DNA of 64,000 nt from Vitellaria paradoxa (taxonomy: Eukaryota > Streptophyta > Magnoliopsida > Ericales > Sapotaceae). Under the pieces are notes generated by a model. It was not told the origin of the DNA, ran no database searches, and saw only the letters and a program-made list of their open reading frames with translations. Made by a program: the position numbers and the translations under genes. Location of the stretch: the NCBI GenBank assembly GCA_019916065.1, contig CM034234.1, forward strand, positions 17,003,520 through 17,067,519, given 5' to 3'. Shown in pieces: positions 13,301-25,212 of this stretch; positions within the stretch are counted from its first letter, which is position 1, and each line of letters starts with the position of its first letter.

Positions 13301-16299
13301 CAACATTAACCCAGCAATTATATAAAGAATGGAGAATTGGAAACTTGTGCAGGGAACTGAGAACAGGTGGGGAAAAGGTTTTTGAAAATATAAATAAATA
13401 AATCTGTAGCAATGATTTATTGTTACCCTTTGAGCAAAACTTGGAATCTTTCTCAGAGATCATAAAAGAAGTAATGGCAAACTATTGCAATTCCTTGTGC
13501 ATTAGTAAAAATAATTTGAAACAGAAGGCTTTGCTTACTTTTGTAGTCTCCAAGCCTAAAGCCTACACTTCCTAAAAGAAAATGTTTCTCAAAACCCAAT
13601 TCTGAAAATTACTACAATCTTACAGTATATTTTCACGTAACATTAGAAACAAGATGGTAAGATGCAGTCAAAATATGTAATTTATCCCAACTTTCAGAAA
13701 AAAAAAAAAATTGCATGAGCTAGAATCTTAACTGAATGACAAGAAAGTGGTGATTAATGCTAGTAGATAATGTCAGTAAGTGGGTTACGGTCGATATACG
13801 ACCAACCATACACTTGGAGGTCTCCTAAACTCCTGCTAGCAAACTACCAAAAAAATAATAATAAAAATAATAAACTCCTGCTAGCAATGCCCATTACTCA
13901 CCCAGGGGCTTGGATATTGCAACTATGACCATGCATCACCAGGTTTAGCATCTCTCCAACGGCTTGGGTAACCGAGTTTCCAGGCCAACCACAAAAAAAA
14001 AAAAAAAAAAAAAGAAGCCCAGGGAAATAAGTTTTCGATCTAAAAAAAAATCAAGAACAAAACTAGGCATACCTTGGTCAGGTTTGATTTTTTAGCATCA
14101 TCAGCAATATTCATCAACATGATCCTAAAGCATTCTCCTCTTGACAGTAGTTCCTTGCAGCTGTGATCTTCTGATATGACATTAACTGGTTGACATTCTT
14201 CAGTTGTCTTGTCCACATAACTACTGTTCAACAGATCTCTAGGAGTTACTTCTGTCAAAGATTTATTTTTGGAAATTCCAGAAGAGCTTCCATGAAAATA
14301 GGAATAATTTTTTCCATCACTTTCTGGAACAAAATCCAAAGAATCTAATTGGTCAATTTGATGACATCCCTTTACTTTCTTTGATTTTAGTGATGTATAT
14401 GATGCTTCCCAAACCCTCTTCTTATCACTTAGTGAAGAACAAGAGCAATGCTTCACCTCTGTGTCCTCTCTAAATTTGGTTACTCCTAAACCGTCATCTG
14501 TGTTGTTGCAATCCATGCCCTCTAAATGGACCAGGCTTTGCTTCCCTTGAATTAAAATGGAAATATTATAAGAAACTGTTGATAAATATATACATTATAC
14601 GCTTTAAGAACATATTTTAACAAATAAATGGTACATATGAGGGAAAAATTTGACAAGTATGATTTACCACATCTGAAGCATGTCCATTTTTGACATGAAA
14701 AGATCCTTAATGTGATCATCATTCATAACTAAAGAATGAATTTAGTAATTTACGTGGTCATTGAAATTATTCCCTCCAATGCATATGTGCAATTGTAATG
14801 AGAAAATTAAGTTACTTGTCTTAATTTGCTTTAGTGTTCAAATAACCAATGCAAGCATTATACTTAATATTGAGAAGTAGTTAAAAAATATAAGCAGTAG
14901 CAGATCATATTAGCTACAGGAAAAACAAGATTACACCTACCGTTCATTTGAAATCCAGGGTCCACCAATGCTTGAGGTTGAGAGCATTCAGTTACAGCTG
15001 CCATTAGCTTTTCCACCTCTGGAGGATCATGACTCTTTTCCATACTTCCAAGGCTATGATGTTGAACAGTAGCAGATGGAAAAGACTGATCAAGAGGTTT
15101 TAATGAAAAACATAGCTTTGGAGGCTCTTCACGGTTAGCTGGGCTGTCTTCGTTAATATTAGAAACCATCAGGGTTGACCCGCCAGGAAAGCATAATGCT
15201 CTACGAATGTCAGCCTTGATGGGCAGCCTGCGGGCTTTACCCTTGGTGTCAACCTCACCTATTGAAACAAAACCCTGCATTTGTAATCCAACTTTTCAAA
15301 TGCAAATACCAAAAACATTAAAAGTAAAACTATCCATTAGATGAAAACATCAACGGTCCTAAAACTAAAAATCAAAACCCAACTCATCTGACTACGTGCA
15401 ACATTTTTGTCATATTGATCAAATTTTCTTAAATATTTTTTCATGTGAGGGCATAAAGTAACTGATAGAGGACATGTTATTTTAAGAACTAATTCTGACC
15501 GGTCCTGCAACAATTTATAGCAATCACAACATACGACATACCTGTTTAAGCCAAAATCCCTCAGATTCGCTATCCCCCCAACAAAATATGTTGCAAATAC
15601 CAACACTTTGCAATCTCTTTCTCAGTTCTGTGTACAGGAGCCTACCAATTCCCTGCAAGTAACTAATCATATCAATTGACAGCAATAATGGAACTCTTGC
15701 ATTAGAGAAATAAAGTTTACAGCAAGAAGTTATGGCAAAGACAATGTACAATGGAAGGCATTACAAATGCAACCTAAGATTATCCAGTTCATTACTTCTC
15801 TTGAAAAATGAGTTAGATTGACATAACATAATTTTATCTTACCTATTAAAAAAAAAAAAAAAAAAAGACATAATTAAAGTCATAGATCATAGAAAACTGA
15901 ATAATGTCAGTCTAATACAAGATTCACACTTACTGTTTCCCCCCTTCATATTGTAGTCATCTTAACTAATTTAGCATTTAAAATATATGTAATAATTTGC
16001 CCATTATATGATTTAAAAAAAAAAAGAAACATGTTGGGGTCAGCCATTAGAAGCCAAAATGAGTATCCGTTTATTAGAATGAAGGTTATGTCATCAATAT
16101 AACTACAACACCACACCAATCGACATTATGCACCCAGTTAGTCCTTGCAACTACATTGAGTGGAATGGGAAGTTGAACACTATCAGAACCTTCTGTTGGT
16201 AGACTGAACTAACAGCAGCAAGGGGAACCTCGGCATACTGTGTATCAGCAGGAATTATTTGGTAAGTAATTGCAGCAACAACCTGTAAACAGGAGAGAG

Positions 16300-16346
<47 letters not shown>

Positions 16347-18943
16347 AGTTAACCATCTGATGTTGAAAAAACTCATTAATTGATGGATAGAGAGAGAGTT
16401 TAACCATCTGGTGGTAAAAACATAAATAACACATTAACTAAAAGATGGGTAGGAGTATTGGTAGATAGACATATAGAGAAAAAAAAAAAAAAAAAAAAAC
16501 AGCTATATTTCCAATTCAATTTGACAACCCTTCTTAATATGTTTGCTTTAATTATTTTTATACTCGTGGTATATCTCCCATTTTACACTGTCTAAATCAA
16601 TTAAAAATAAGTCATATTGAATATAATATGCTAAAAAAATAAATTAACTTTCCAACGTTCTCTCTTTTTTATTTATTTGATGGGTAACCTATTTACAATT
16701 TCTTCAACCATTTCAACCTTAGCTCACAAAATAAACAACACTGAATTGCTCCTCATGAGTAATCTTCACAACCCTGAAATGTTTTAGCAAAATTTTATTT
16801 CCTTAATTGGAACCTTAAAACACACTCCACTGCTACCCTTTCAAAACATAAAACTCCATTTTCTCATCAAATCTCTAAGCCCAAACTCAGCCACAATCAT
16901 CCCTCAAATAAAGTCCTTGTTGGCTACATAATACCAATTGTGGTAATCAGGGGCATCCAACAAATGCCATAAGATAATAAAGTAAAACAAAAAACATAGA
17001 GAAAGCCAAGGAGGAATCTTCCATCATTATCATAAAGAGATGTATTAGAAGCCATGTCAAGCATACCTCCCCAGAATCTTTCTTAGACGTGGATTTCAGA
17101 AGCAATGTGCAATATTTCCTGCAGACAAAAGCAGTAAGGAATGTTTTGATGACCAAAAGTAGACTGACCTTGTAAATTACCAGCTTGGTTAAAATTTGAC
17201 AAGGAGAGGTTTCTATTACATATTATCTTCCGAAAATTCAGGGAACATTTGCAATGGCATTTATAATGAGATTTGGCAGAGTTCACAATTACAGAGAAGG
17301 AATAGTAACTTAAGAGAAAAACAAAGCTTGAATGCAGCCAGAAAATGAATACAGGAAAATATATTTTACCCATTTGATATACATCTTTCAAGGAACATTG
17401 ATTGCTTTCCAGTGTTGGCAGCATAATTCATTGCAGGTAGCTCTTTTTTGTATATTTTCAACACTTCCTGCAGCAGCATAAACACCGAATAAGGAAGCCA
17501 TATACTATAAAAAGGTAGACATATCATTCCTTAAAACAGAAAAGACACGTACTAATTTTAGAACCGCATAATAAACTAGTATAACAAAAAGAAAGAAACC
17601 AAACTTGCTACTAATAGAAGCAAACTTTCGATAAGAATATTGCTTCCGAAACAAGCAGGACAACACACTTGACACAATCAGTTAAACCTTGAGGAGACAG
17701 CAAACACAATGGAACATTTATGAACACCAAATCATGCAACCATTATGGTTATGATAACTGGATATATATTGTTGGGACTATTTAATAGGTTAAGCTCTGA
17801 GATAATTGATGACTTGAAAATATAAAATTGAATGAGCTCTAGTTTCAAGGGAGATGTAGGTGCAGGCCTCATTGTGCATGTACATTCCCTATTTATTCTT
17901 GTTTACTTTATTCATTTTATGTTGGTGCACCTTATTAGATTTAGTTTATTTATCTAGTCTACATGTGAGATAGGGTTGGACTTGGGAGGCATAGGAATTA
18001 CACATTTCCTAACAACTTATAACTTTTGGGCCCACCAGTAAATTTATTTTGAAAAGCTCTGCATGGTAGTTTCAGTTTTTAATGCTGAATACTCGAAACA
18101 CTGGCTTATTGACCACATTCAATAAAGAGAATAAATCCCAGGATTCAAAATTGACATGCCTGCATAGACACAGAGGGGATATAAAGAGAGAGAATTACCT
18201 GAAGCAGAGACTTGGCTTCGCTACCTTTGTCTTTGGGGTTAACAAGCACAAAGCAGCAATTCTCTGCTGGAAGTTATAAAATTTCTTATAAATTCTTTAA
18301 AAAATCCAAAACAACACCATCAATAAACCATTCCCACCCCAATAAATCAAAACCTAATGGTTTGTATACCTATACTGCAATCCTCAGTTCCAGCATTTTG
18401 AAGATCGTTGCAGTTCACTCTATTCTTGTCCTCTACCACTGCAACAAAGGATGAAACTTAATAAAAACACAAAATTTTGTTTTTATTTTAAGACAATAAA
18501 AAAACAAAAACGAAAAAATAAGTATCTATAATGCTGAGTTTAGAACATTCTGAGCTCACTCAGGGGGAAATTATATACACACGCACATTTGAGATTGCAA
18601 AAGCTTGCCATATACCTCATTTTCTGGGCCCAAAACACACACACACACACACACACATCACAGCATGAGATTAATTGTTGCTGAATGAAAATCATTGGAA
18701 CCCTACCTGAGATGTTGATTTTTGCGTTTCTGGAAAGAGAGATTTGGAGGCCGTTTGGGCCTGACTTAGAGGTGAAGTTCTTTGCTTCCACAATGACCTT
18801 GCAATTTCCTGAGAAAAATACAGAGAAATTTGGGATTAGAAATGGTAGCTATGTTCTATTGATTTCTGTTCTAGTGTAACTTTAGGGCTTTCCTTACCGA
18901 TCGATATGGGCGTGGAAAGTGGAGAGTTCTTCTTTGGCGCCAT
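10367..18943 (-). CDS. GNAT acetyltransferase-BRCT domain protein, 14 exons, 662 aa
   Basis: The exons, in transcript order, are 18898-18943, 18707-18808, 18370-18438, 18199-18263, 17370-17467, 17067-17118, 16190-16282, 15542-15652, 14941-15274, 14073-14545, 12918-13027, 11932-11990, 11647-11834 and 10367-10555. Every junction is GT-AG, and phases carry through to a TAG stop. The start MAPKKNSPLSTPI is at 18943. Residues about 125-225 form a GNAT fold: LAAVSSVYQQKGIGRLLY carries the acetyl-CoA motif Q-x-x-G-x-G (Q173, G176, G178), and GFWLKQGF is the final motif. Residues about 226-480 are low-complexity and probably disordered. Residues about 480-660 form two BRCT repeats: YLGGAVTSD...WIITPNWLKES, then GYDICLAAH...WTFSGDWFMNC. 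BRCT repeats usually bind phosphoproteins in DNA-damage or chromatin complexes, so a nuclear role is inferred. The substrate is unknown. Plants have GNAT-BRCT proteins of this kind; I know of no assigned function. Confidence 0.88.
16293..16341. repeat. (GA)n microsatellite
   Basis: A GA run of about 45 bases, starting 11 bases upstream (on the minus strand) of the acceptor of the exon at 16190-16282. On the transcribed strand it is a long CT tract, so it may act as an extended polypyrimidine tract. Confidence 0.9.
17746..18060 (+). mobile_element. Degenerate TRIM, same family as 6076-6396
   Basis: The order of blocks matches the intact TRIM. A left repeat contains TTGTTGGGACTATTTAATAGG and GATGACTTGA. 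The internal region has GTTGGTGCACCTTATTAGAT, then TTTATCTAGTCTAC, paralleling GTTGGTGTGCCTTGTTTGAT, then TTTGTCTCTACTCC. A right repeat carries TTTTGGGCCCACCAG. The primer site and exact ends are eroded and I see no target duplication. It lies in the intron between the exons at 18199-18263 and 17370-17467 of the GNAT-BRCT gene. Confidence 0.6.
18635..18657. repeat. (AC)n microsatellite
   Basis: About eleven AC units in the second intron of the GNAT-BRCT gene, a typical variable marker. Confidence 0.9.
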
Positions 18944-19662
18944 GGTTGGGGCGTCTTTTGGAATAGCTTTGAAATTGAGCACAAGTATTTATACATGTGG
19001 GCGGGAAAGATGGCTTGCTCCGCTGTAAATTTAATCCGACTGTAGTGGCAGTTTGGTCAAATCGAGAAACTTGTGATGGAATTCTCTTGAAAATTCCACG
19101 GTTTTAATCTTATTCCAAACTTGAGATAATGCAAAAAGTTTGTATTTTAGGGCAAACCGAATTCAAAAACAAAGGAAACGTTTGGCAACGTAATTTTTAA
19201 TAAAAAAAATATTAATTTTTGATTTTTAAGTATTTAATAAATCATTAATTTTTTTACTTTTCTACTGCATTATAGTTACTTTTCAACTAAAAAATTATTA
19301 AAAGTTACTAAAATTATCAAAAATGTTAAAAATTACCAAAAGTTATTAAAAATTATATCAAACACTAAAAGTAAAAAAAAATTGCTGAAAATTATTAAAA
19401 ATTGCTACTTATTTTATCAAACACACTAAAAATTATAACTAGTAACTTTTTTTGATAAAAATACCAAAAATTACTAGAAATTATATCTCCAAATGCCTCC
19501 CAAAAAAATTTTTGGCTTATAAGTTTTTTTTTTTAAATTCTAAAAAGGGCTCTAAAAATTTTTAATTTTCTCTAATCAAAATTTACCATGGTTCATTTTT
19601 ACATCATTTCAACATTAATTCTTATTTTTTTAACTTTTTCAAAACTCCAAATGCCTTTTTTA

Positions 19663-19809
19663 GGGTGCGTTTGGAGTAACAAAAAGTGAGATAAAGTGAA
19701 ATAATTTATGAGTTTATAATTTATACAATAAAATAAAAGTGAATAACTTTTATAATTTTTTAAAGATTTATAAAATTTTTTAACAATTTTTAACGAACTA
19801 GTCGCACCC
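19663..19809. mobile_element. Tourist/PIF-Harbinger-like MITE, TTA target duplication
   Basis: A 147-bp element starting GGGTGCGTTTGGAGTAAC and ending GAACTAGTCGCACCC. The outer seven bases of the ends are exact inverted complements (GGGTGCG). It is flanked by TTA at 19660-19662 and 19810-19812. It has no coding capacity. The same family recurs at 55447, 56382 and 62106. Confidence 0.8.
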
Positions 19810-21296
19810 TTAATAACTTTTGTTTTGTTTGACATTCGACAAACATCAAAAGCTGTGAAAAATTTTTAAACTTTTTTTAATTTTTTAACCGAACAAGCGA
19901 AAGTTTTTAAAAGTTCTTAAAAATTTTTTAAAACTACTCCAATTTTTTATTAAAAAACTAAAAATTACTAAGAGTAGTTAAAAATTTTAAATTTTTATCA
20001 AACACATAAAAAATTACACTTTTATCAAAAAATTCTTAAAAAATTTCACTTCAAAAGGGGTCTAATTTAAGCTTAAGTACTAGCTTAAAAGTCAATTTAT
20101 TGCTTTGAAAAAATTAACTTTTGTCTGATTATCTAGTTTTTTTAACTAAAATATTCCCTACCTAGTTAGAGTTCTAAAATTTAAAATTTTTATTCACGGT
20201 GCAAATTATGAAATTACAAATTTTATAAATTTTTACTAATTTTTACAACTCCAAACACACTGCCTTATTGTTTGGGTCGAAAAACTAAAAAGTCCATGGA
20301 CAAAAAAAAGGGGAAAAATAAAAATTTTCTTTCACTACTAGTATAATAAAAGTTCAAAAATCCAAAAGTGCCCTCGTGCAAAAACAAAAAAAAAATGTCA
20401 AAATTGATTTCATTTGAAAAATAATAATTTTTTACTATAACTTAGATTTTAAAATTTTTTTAATCAAGTTATTTCTACAAAAGATTGATTTATTAATTTT
20501 TCATAACCAATGATGTTAATAATTATAAAATAGTTAGGTGGTATTTGGTTTATATTTCTATTTTTTATTTTTTATTTTTGTTTTCCATTTTTTGTTTTAT
20601 GTGTTTTGTGTTTTAAAAATCTTAAAATATAAAAAACAGAAAATGCGTTTGATTTAAAATTTTTTATTTTTTGTATTTTGATATTTTCCTTATTTTTTAT
20701 TAAAAATACTCAAAATAAATTTTTTTATTTTTCATTTCGTATATAAAACTATTTTCTATTTTTTAAAATAGATTTTAAAAACAAAAGTAACCAAATACAT
20801 TTTAAGTTATTTTTCATGTTTTCAAAATCATAAAATAGAAAATAGATTCAAAACAGATAAACCAAATAGTACCTTAATAAATGGATTCTTACCTAATTTA
20901 TCTATTATTCTTAATATTTTGCATTTCAATACTCACATCTTCAATAAATTTAGGGACATATTTAAAGAAATTCTGAGTATTAATTAACGATTTGAGCATA
21001 TTTGCCTTCAACTTGTGAACTTAGTTAATACAAAATTATACAATAGTACTTAATTTTTTTGAGACATATTTGTTACATTTATATATAAAAAAATTCAAAA
21101 TCTGATAATATAATATAGTCTTTTAGTCTTTTAAAAGTGGACAGTCGAACGTGTCTGAGAAGTGTCTTGGTTAATTAAAATTTTAATTTTAACTTACTTG
21201 TCCAAAAATAAAGAAAAATGATGATGATAAGTTAGATTATTTTTCCATGTTAGTGAACTATCCACGCGAAGTTGTTTTAATAAAGTTTAAACGCTT

Positions 21297-21780
21297 AATT
21301 TTTTTCAATTGCTTTTTTGGTAAAAATGGTATAAAATTAACATTAGAAATCAACAACTCTCTAAGTAAATATTGAGGGCCGTTTGTTAATATTTATTTAT
21401 TTATTTTTATATTTAATTATTTTTGCCTCAGGGGGTGTTTGGAGTCCCAAAAAAATCAAAAAAATCAAAGGATGGAATTGATGTAATGTAAAAATGATAG
21501 GTGACAAAATGTGATTGGAGGGATTTGAAAATTTTTAAAATTTTTTAATTTTTTTTGAAATCTTTTGGGACTCCAAACGAGCCCATTGCCACTTTTTTCT
21601 CTAAAATAGAAATTAAAAAAAAGCTAAATTTTTTCAATTGCTTTTTTGGTAAAAGTAGTAAAAAATTAACATTAGAAATCACCAACTCTCTAAGTAAATA
21701 TTGAGGGCCGCTTGTTAATATTTATTTATTTTTATTAACATTTAATTGTTTTTGCTTTCAATTGCCGCTTTTTTATCTAA
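21297..21780. repeat. Direct repeat pair, one arm interrupted by a MITE
   Basis: A block of about 130 bases beginning TTTTTTCAATTGCTTTTTTGG and including AACTCTCTAAGTAAATATTG plus AGGGCCG occurs at 21297-21430 and again at 21625-21755. The first arm is broken by the MITE at 21431-21584, then resumes with ATTGCCACTTTTTTC. The second arm reads straight through as TTCAATTGCCGCTTTTTTA. Confidence 0.8.
21431..21584. mobile_element. MITE with GTTTGGAGTCCCAAAA inverted ends
   Basis: About 154 bp. The left end is GGGGGTGTTTGGAGTCCC followed by AAAA, and the right end is TTTTGGGACTCCAAACGAGCCC; 16 bases (GTTTGGAGTCCCAAAA) are perfectly inverted. The exact target duplication is unclear: CTCA on the left and CCCA on the right is one possibility. 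Class unassigned. Confidence 0.75.
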
Positions 21781-21791
21781 AAATGAGACTC

Positions 21792-21987
21792 GTAATATAG
21801 TTTATTTACAATAATTATTTTTTTGTTTTAATAAAATTTTTAATGTTATTAGTCTTTAATAAATTATTTTAATTTAATAAAATATACTGGTAATATAATT
21901 TATTTACAATAATTATTTTTTTGTTTTAATAAAATTTTTAATGTTATTAGTATTTAATAAATTATTTTATTTTAATAAAATATATTT
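21792..21987. repeat. 98-bp tandem duplication, AT-rich
   Basis: GTAATATA(G/A)TTTATTTACA and the following roughly 80 bases occur at 21792 and again at 21890 with very few differences. Non-coding. Confidence 0.8.
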
Positions 21988-23160
21988 CATATAAATTTAA
22001 TTAATTAATTAAGAGTGGTAAAAAAAGGCAAAAATATCTCAACAAAAATTTTCAAACCTCTAACTACGTAAATCTCTATAAAGTATTTGTTTGGCATAAT
22101 AAAAAATTTTTAAAATCACTTAAAATTTCTAAAAATTTTTAAAATTCTCTAATACATTTTACATTTCTCATACTTCATAATTTTTTATAAATTTATATAT
22201 ATCTTCATATCCTAATAATTTTTACAAACTCCAATAAATTTTTTTACAAACTATAATAATATTTCATAAATCTCAATAACTTTTTTTACAAATTTCAAAA
22301 ACTTTTTAACCATTTTCAATAAATTATGACATAAAACTGTTCTGATGAAACAAATAAATCATTTGGATGATTTCTCTCTTCAAGAAATTAACGTAAAAGT
22401 CAAAAAATTTCACTATTTATCTTTGAAAAATGTGATTTGATAACTAAGCGCAAAAGGCTAAAAAATTTTTTGAACCATATTTTCACTATTTTCATTATTT
22501 TTTTGCTACACCAAAATGACCCAAAATCTTGATAAATCTATATATATATATATATATATATGTCTCTCTCTCTCCAAATCTTTTTAAATTTTTATAAATT
22601 CTAGTAAAATCTATTTAAATCCTAAAAAATTCTATGCAAAAAGATTATGGCACAATCCATACTATCATCTTTATCTTTTTATAACTTATTAATTGTACTC
22701 CAAACACTAAGAAATAACTCAAATCATATTTTATTCCAATTTTTATAATTCTTAACAACGGCTAAATATATATTTTGACACTTTTGCAATTTGACGACTC
22801 CGACCCCAACCCTAATCCAAGTATGGCAACAAGTTTAATATAAGGCTCTATTTAGCTATTAGTTTTTTTGCTTTTTTTTAATAATTAAATTTATCTTTTT
22901 ATATTTTTATCTTCTTTAAAACTTTTTAAAGTAAAAATTTCAAATTAATAAAAATATAAAAAAAAAAGTTAACTACTAAATAATTTTTTTTTCTTTCCCA
23001 ACGTTTTTTTTTTTCTTGCCAAATATAAACAAAAATAAATTTTTGGGCATGGCTATGTAATTATTATTATTCTCATCAGGTGCATTGCACGGTTCATTAT
23101 TTCATTTCTCTTTTATCGAAACCAAACGGAGCAGGGTTTAAGAGGGACACCAGACAGAGC

Positions 23161-25212
23161 ATGGCAGCGCTGTTATCTTCAGCAATTCTACCTCCGGCGA
23201 CGACTTGTCTGAATCTGAAAATTTCTTACTTCGAAGGAGAGCTATCACCTAAAGTTCCCCCATTTACCGGTCAGTTGAATTTCCATCTCAGTTCTCCTTC
23301 ACTTTCTCACACTTTCCAATTGCTTCCAGTCCAAAACCACCGTCAAACTTCACCTATTTTTCCCACAGGCCTTCGAAAGAAGGATAAGGGGAAGTACCAT
23401 AAGAAAGGCTTGTTTGTAAGTCTCTCAGTAAAGGGTAGTGAATGGACAATCCAAACTGCACGCAAGCACACGGTTAAAACCCTAAGAACAAACGATGGAA
23501 AATCAATTTTGAGCGAAGGGAGAGACGATGACGAGTACCGCGGGCCTATTTGCCCTGGCTGTGGAGTTTTTATGCAAGATGAGGACCCAAATCTTCCCGG
23601 TTACTATCAGAAAAGAAAGATTGGAGCAAAACAATTCTTGGATGATTTCGATAGGTTTGATGAAGAAGGAGGAGTTCTTCTGGATGAAATTGATGACAAA
23701 TATGAGGAAAGTGATGAGGAAAATGGTAATTCTAAAAATGAAGGTAGCATTGATTGGGATATGGAAGATTGGGAATCAGATTTTGAAGATGAATTCCATG
23801 ATTTGAAGGAGTTGGACGGGTTTGCCCCCGCAGGTGTTGGTTATGGGAACATCACTGAAGAGATTGTCGGCAAGGGAAAGAAGGAGAGGTTGTCGAAAGC
23901 CGAGAAGAAGAGATTAGCTAGGGAGGCTCAGATGGAGAAAGAAGAGGTCACTGTTTGTGCCCGCTGCCATTCACTGAGGAATTATGGGCAGGTGAAGAAT
24001 CAGACGGCTGAGAACTTGATACCCGATTTTGATTTCGATCGTTTGATCGCTACCCGGTTGATGAAACCCACTGGGAACGCGGATGCTACGGTTGTGGTTA
24101 TGGTTGTTGACTGTGTTGATTTTGATGGGTCATTTCCGAGAAGGGCAGCAAAGTCTCTGTTTAAGGCATTGGAAGGAAGCAATGATGGTCCAAAACGTGG
24201 GAGGAAGTTGCCCAAGCTTGTTCTTGTGGCCACAAAGGTTGACCTTCTACCATCTCAGATTTCCCCTACTAGGTTAGATAGATGGGTTCGACATCGTGCA
24301 AAAGCTGGCGGAGCGCCCAAACTGAGTGGGGTTTATTTGGTTAGTTCCCGTAAAGATTTGGGTGTGAGGAATTTGTTATCATTCATCAAGGAGTTGTCTG
24401 GTCCTCGAGGCAATGTGTGGGTTATCGGGGCTCAGAATGCTGGTAAGTCTACATTGATTAATGCATTTGCTAAGAAAGAAAGGGTAAATGTTATGAAGCT
24501 TACAGAAGCTGCTGTCCCTGGGACAACGCTTGGAATATTGAGAATTGGAGGAATATTGCCGGCCAATGCAAAGATGTATGACACCCCAGGGCTCCTTCAT
24601 CCATATTTGATGTCCATGAGATTAAATAGAGAAGAGCAGAAAATGGTTGAAATACGCAAGGAGCTACAACCTCGAACTTACAGGATGAAGTCAGGGCAAG
24701 CTGTCCATGTTGGAGCTTTAATGAGATTAGACCTAAATCAAGCTTCCGTGAACACAATCTATGTTACGATTTGGGCATCGCCGAATGTCTCTCTACATAT
24801 GGGAAAGATAGAAAATGCGGATGAGATTTTGAGCAAGCATGCTGGTGTCAGGTTGCAGCCCCCTATTGGTGTCGAGCACCTTTCTGAACTGGGCAAATGG
24901 GAACAAAGGGAAATCAAGGTGTCTGGAACAAGCTGGGATGTGAACAGCATTGATATTGCAGCAGCTGGCTTAGGTTGGTTTGCTTTGTGTCTAAAGGGTG
25001 AAGCAACCTTGACATTGTGGATGTACGATGGCATTGAGATAACTTTGCGAGAACCTTTGGTCCTTGATAGGGCAAAATTTCTGGAGAGACCAGGTTTCTG
25101 GTTACCAAAGGCTATATCAGACGCCATCGGCAGCCAAACTAAGATGGACGCTAAAAAAAGATTTAAACTTCAAGCGGAGAGCACAATATCCCTCTCGGAG
25201 GTAACAACTTGA
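23161..25212 (+). CDS. BPG2: BPG2, YqeH-type circularly permuted GTPase, chloroplast
   Basis: A single-exon gene of 683 residues. BPG2 (Brassinazole-insensitive pale green 2) is a chloroplast GTPase needed for rRNA maturation and plastid translation. ATG 23161 is chosen because it is the first ATG in the frame; the upstream in-frame codons contain none. The Ser/Thr-rich N-terminus fits a transit peptide. A four-cysteine zinc finger of YqeH type is formed by CPGC (C131, C134) and CARC (C266, C269), separated by a long acidic insert. The G motifs are in permuted order: TKVD (358-361, G4), SSRKD (G5), GAQNAGKST (423-431, G1), PGTT (453-456, G2), DTPG (474-477, G3). The order G4-G5-G1-G2-G3 defines the circularly permuted class. 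All motifs are intact. It is divergent from the GNAT-BRCT gene. Confidence 0.95.
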   Translation: MAALLSSAILPPATTCLNLKISYFEGELSPKVPPFTGQLNFHLSSPSLSHTFQLLPVQNHRQTSPIFPTGLRKKDKGKYHKKGLFVSLSVKGSEWTIQTARKHTVKTLRTNDGKSILSEGRDDDEYRGPICPGCGVFMQDEDPNLPGYYQKRKIGAKQFLDDFDRFDEEGGVLLDEIDDKYEESDEENGNSKNEGSIDWDMEDWESDFEDEFHDLKELDGFAPAGVGYGNITEEIVGKGKKERLSKAEKKRLAREAQMEKEEVTVCARCHSLRNYGQVKNQTAENLIPDFDFDRLIATRLMKPTGNADATVVVMVVDCVDFDGSFPRRAAKSLFKALEGSNDGPKRGRKLPKLVLVATKVDLLPSQISPTRLDRWVRHRAKAGGAPKLSGVYLVSSRKDLGVRNLLSFIKELSGPRGNVWVIGAQNAGKSTLINAFAKKERVNVMKLTEAAVPGTTLGILRIGGILPANAKMYDTPGLLHPYLMSMRLNREEQKMVEIRKELQPRTYRMKSGQAVHVGALMRLDLNQASVNTIYVTIWASPNVSLHMGKIENADEILSKHAGVRLQPPIGVEHLSELGKWEQREIKVSGTSWDVNSIDIAAAGLGWFALCLKGEATLTLWMYDGIEITLREPLVLDRAKFLERPGFWLPKAISDAIGSQTKMDAKKRFKLQAESTISLSEVTT

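Larger units (their letters stand above)
18944..23160. other. Divergent intergenic region between GNAT-BRCT and BPG2, MITE-rich
   Basis: A 4.2-kb AT-rich spacer containing the two promoters, with no coding sequence seen. 19178-19500 looks like a decayed inverted-repeat element (CGTTTGGCAACG near the left end, CTCCAAATGCC near the right). It also holds the MITEs at 19663 and 21431, direct repeats at 21297/21625 and 21792/21890, and a (TA)n run near 22540-22562. Confidence 0.6.
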
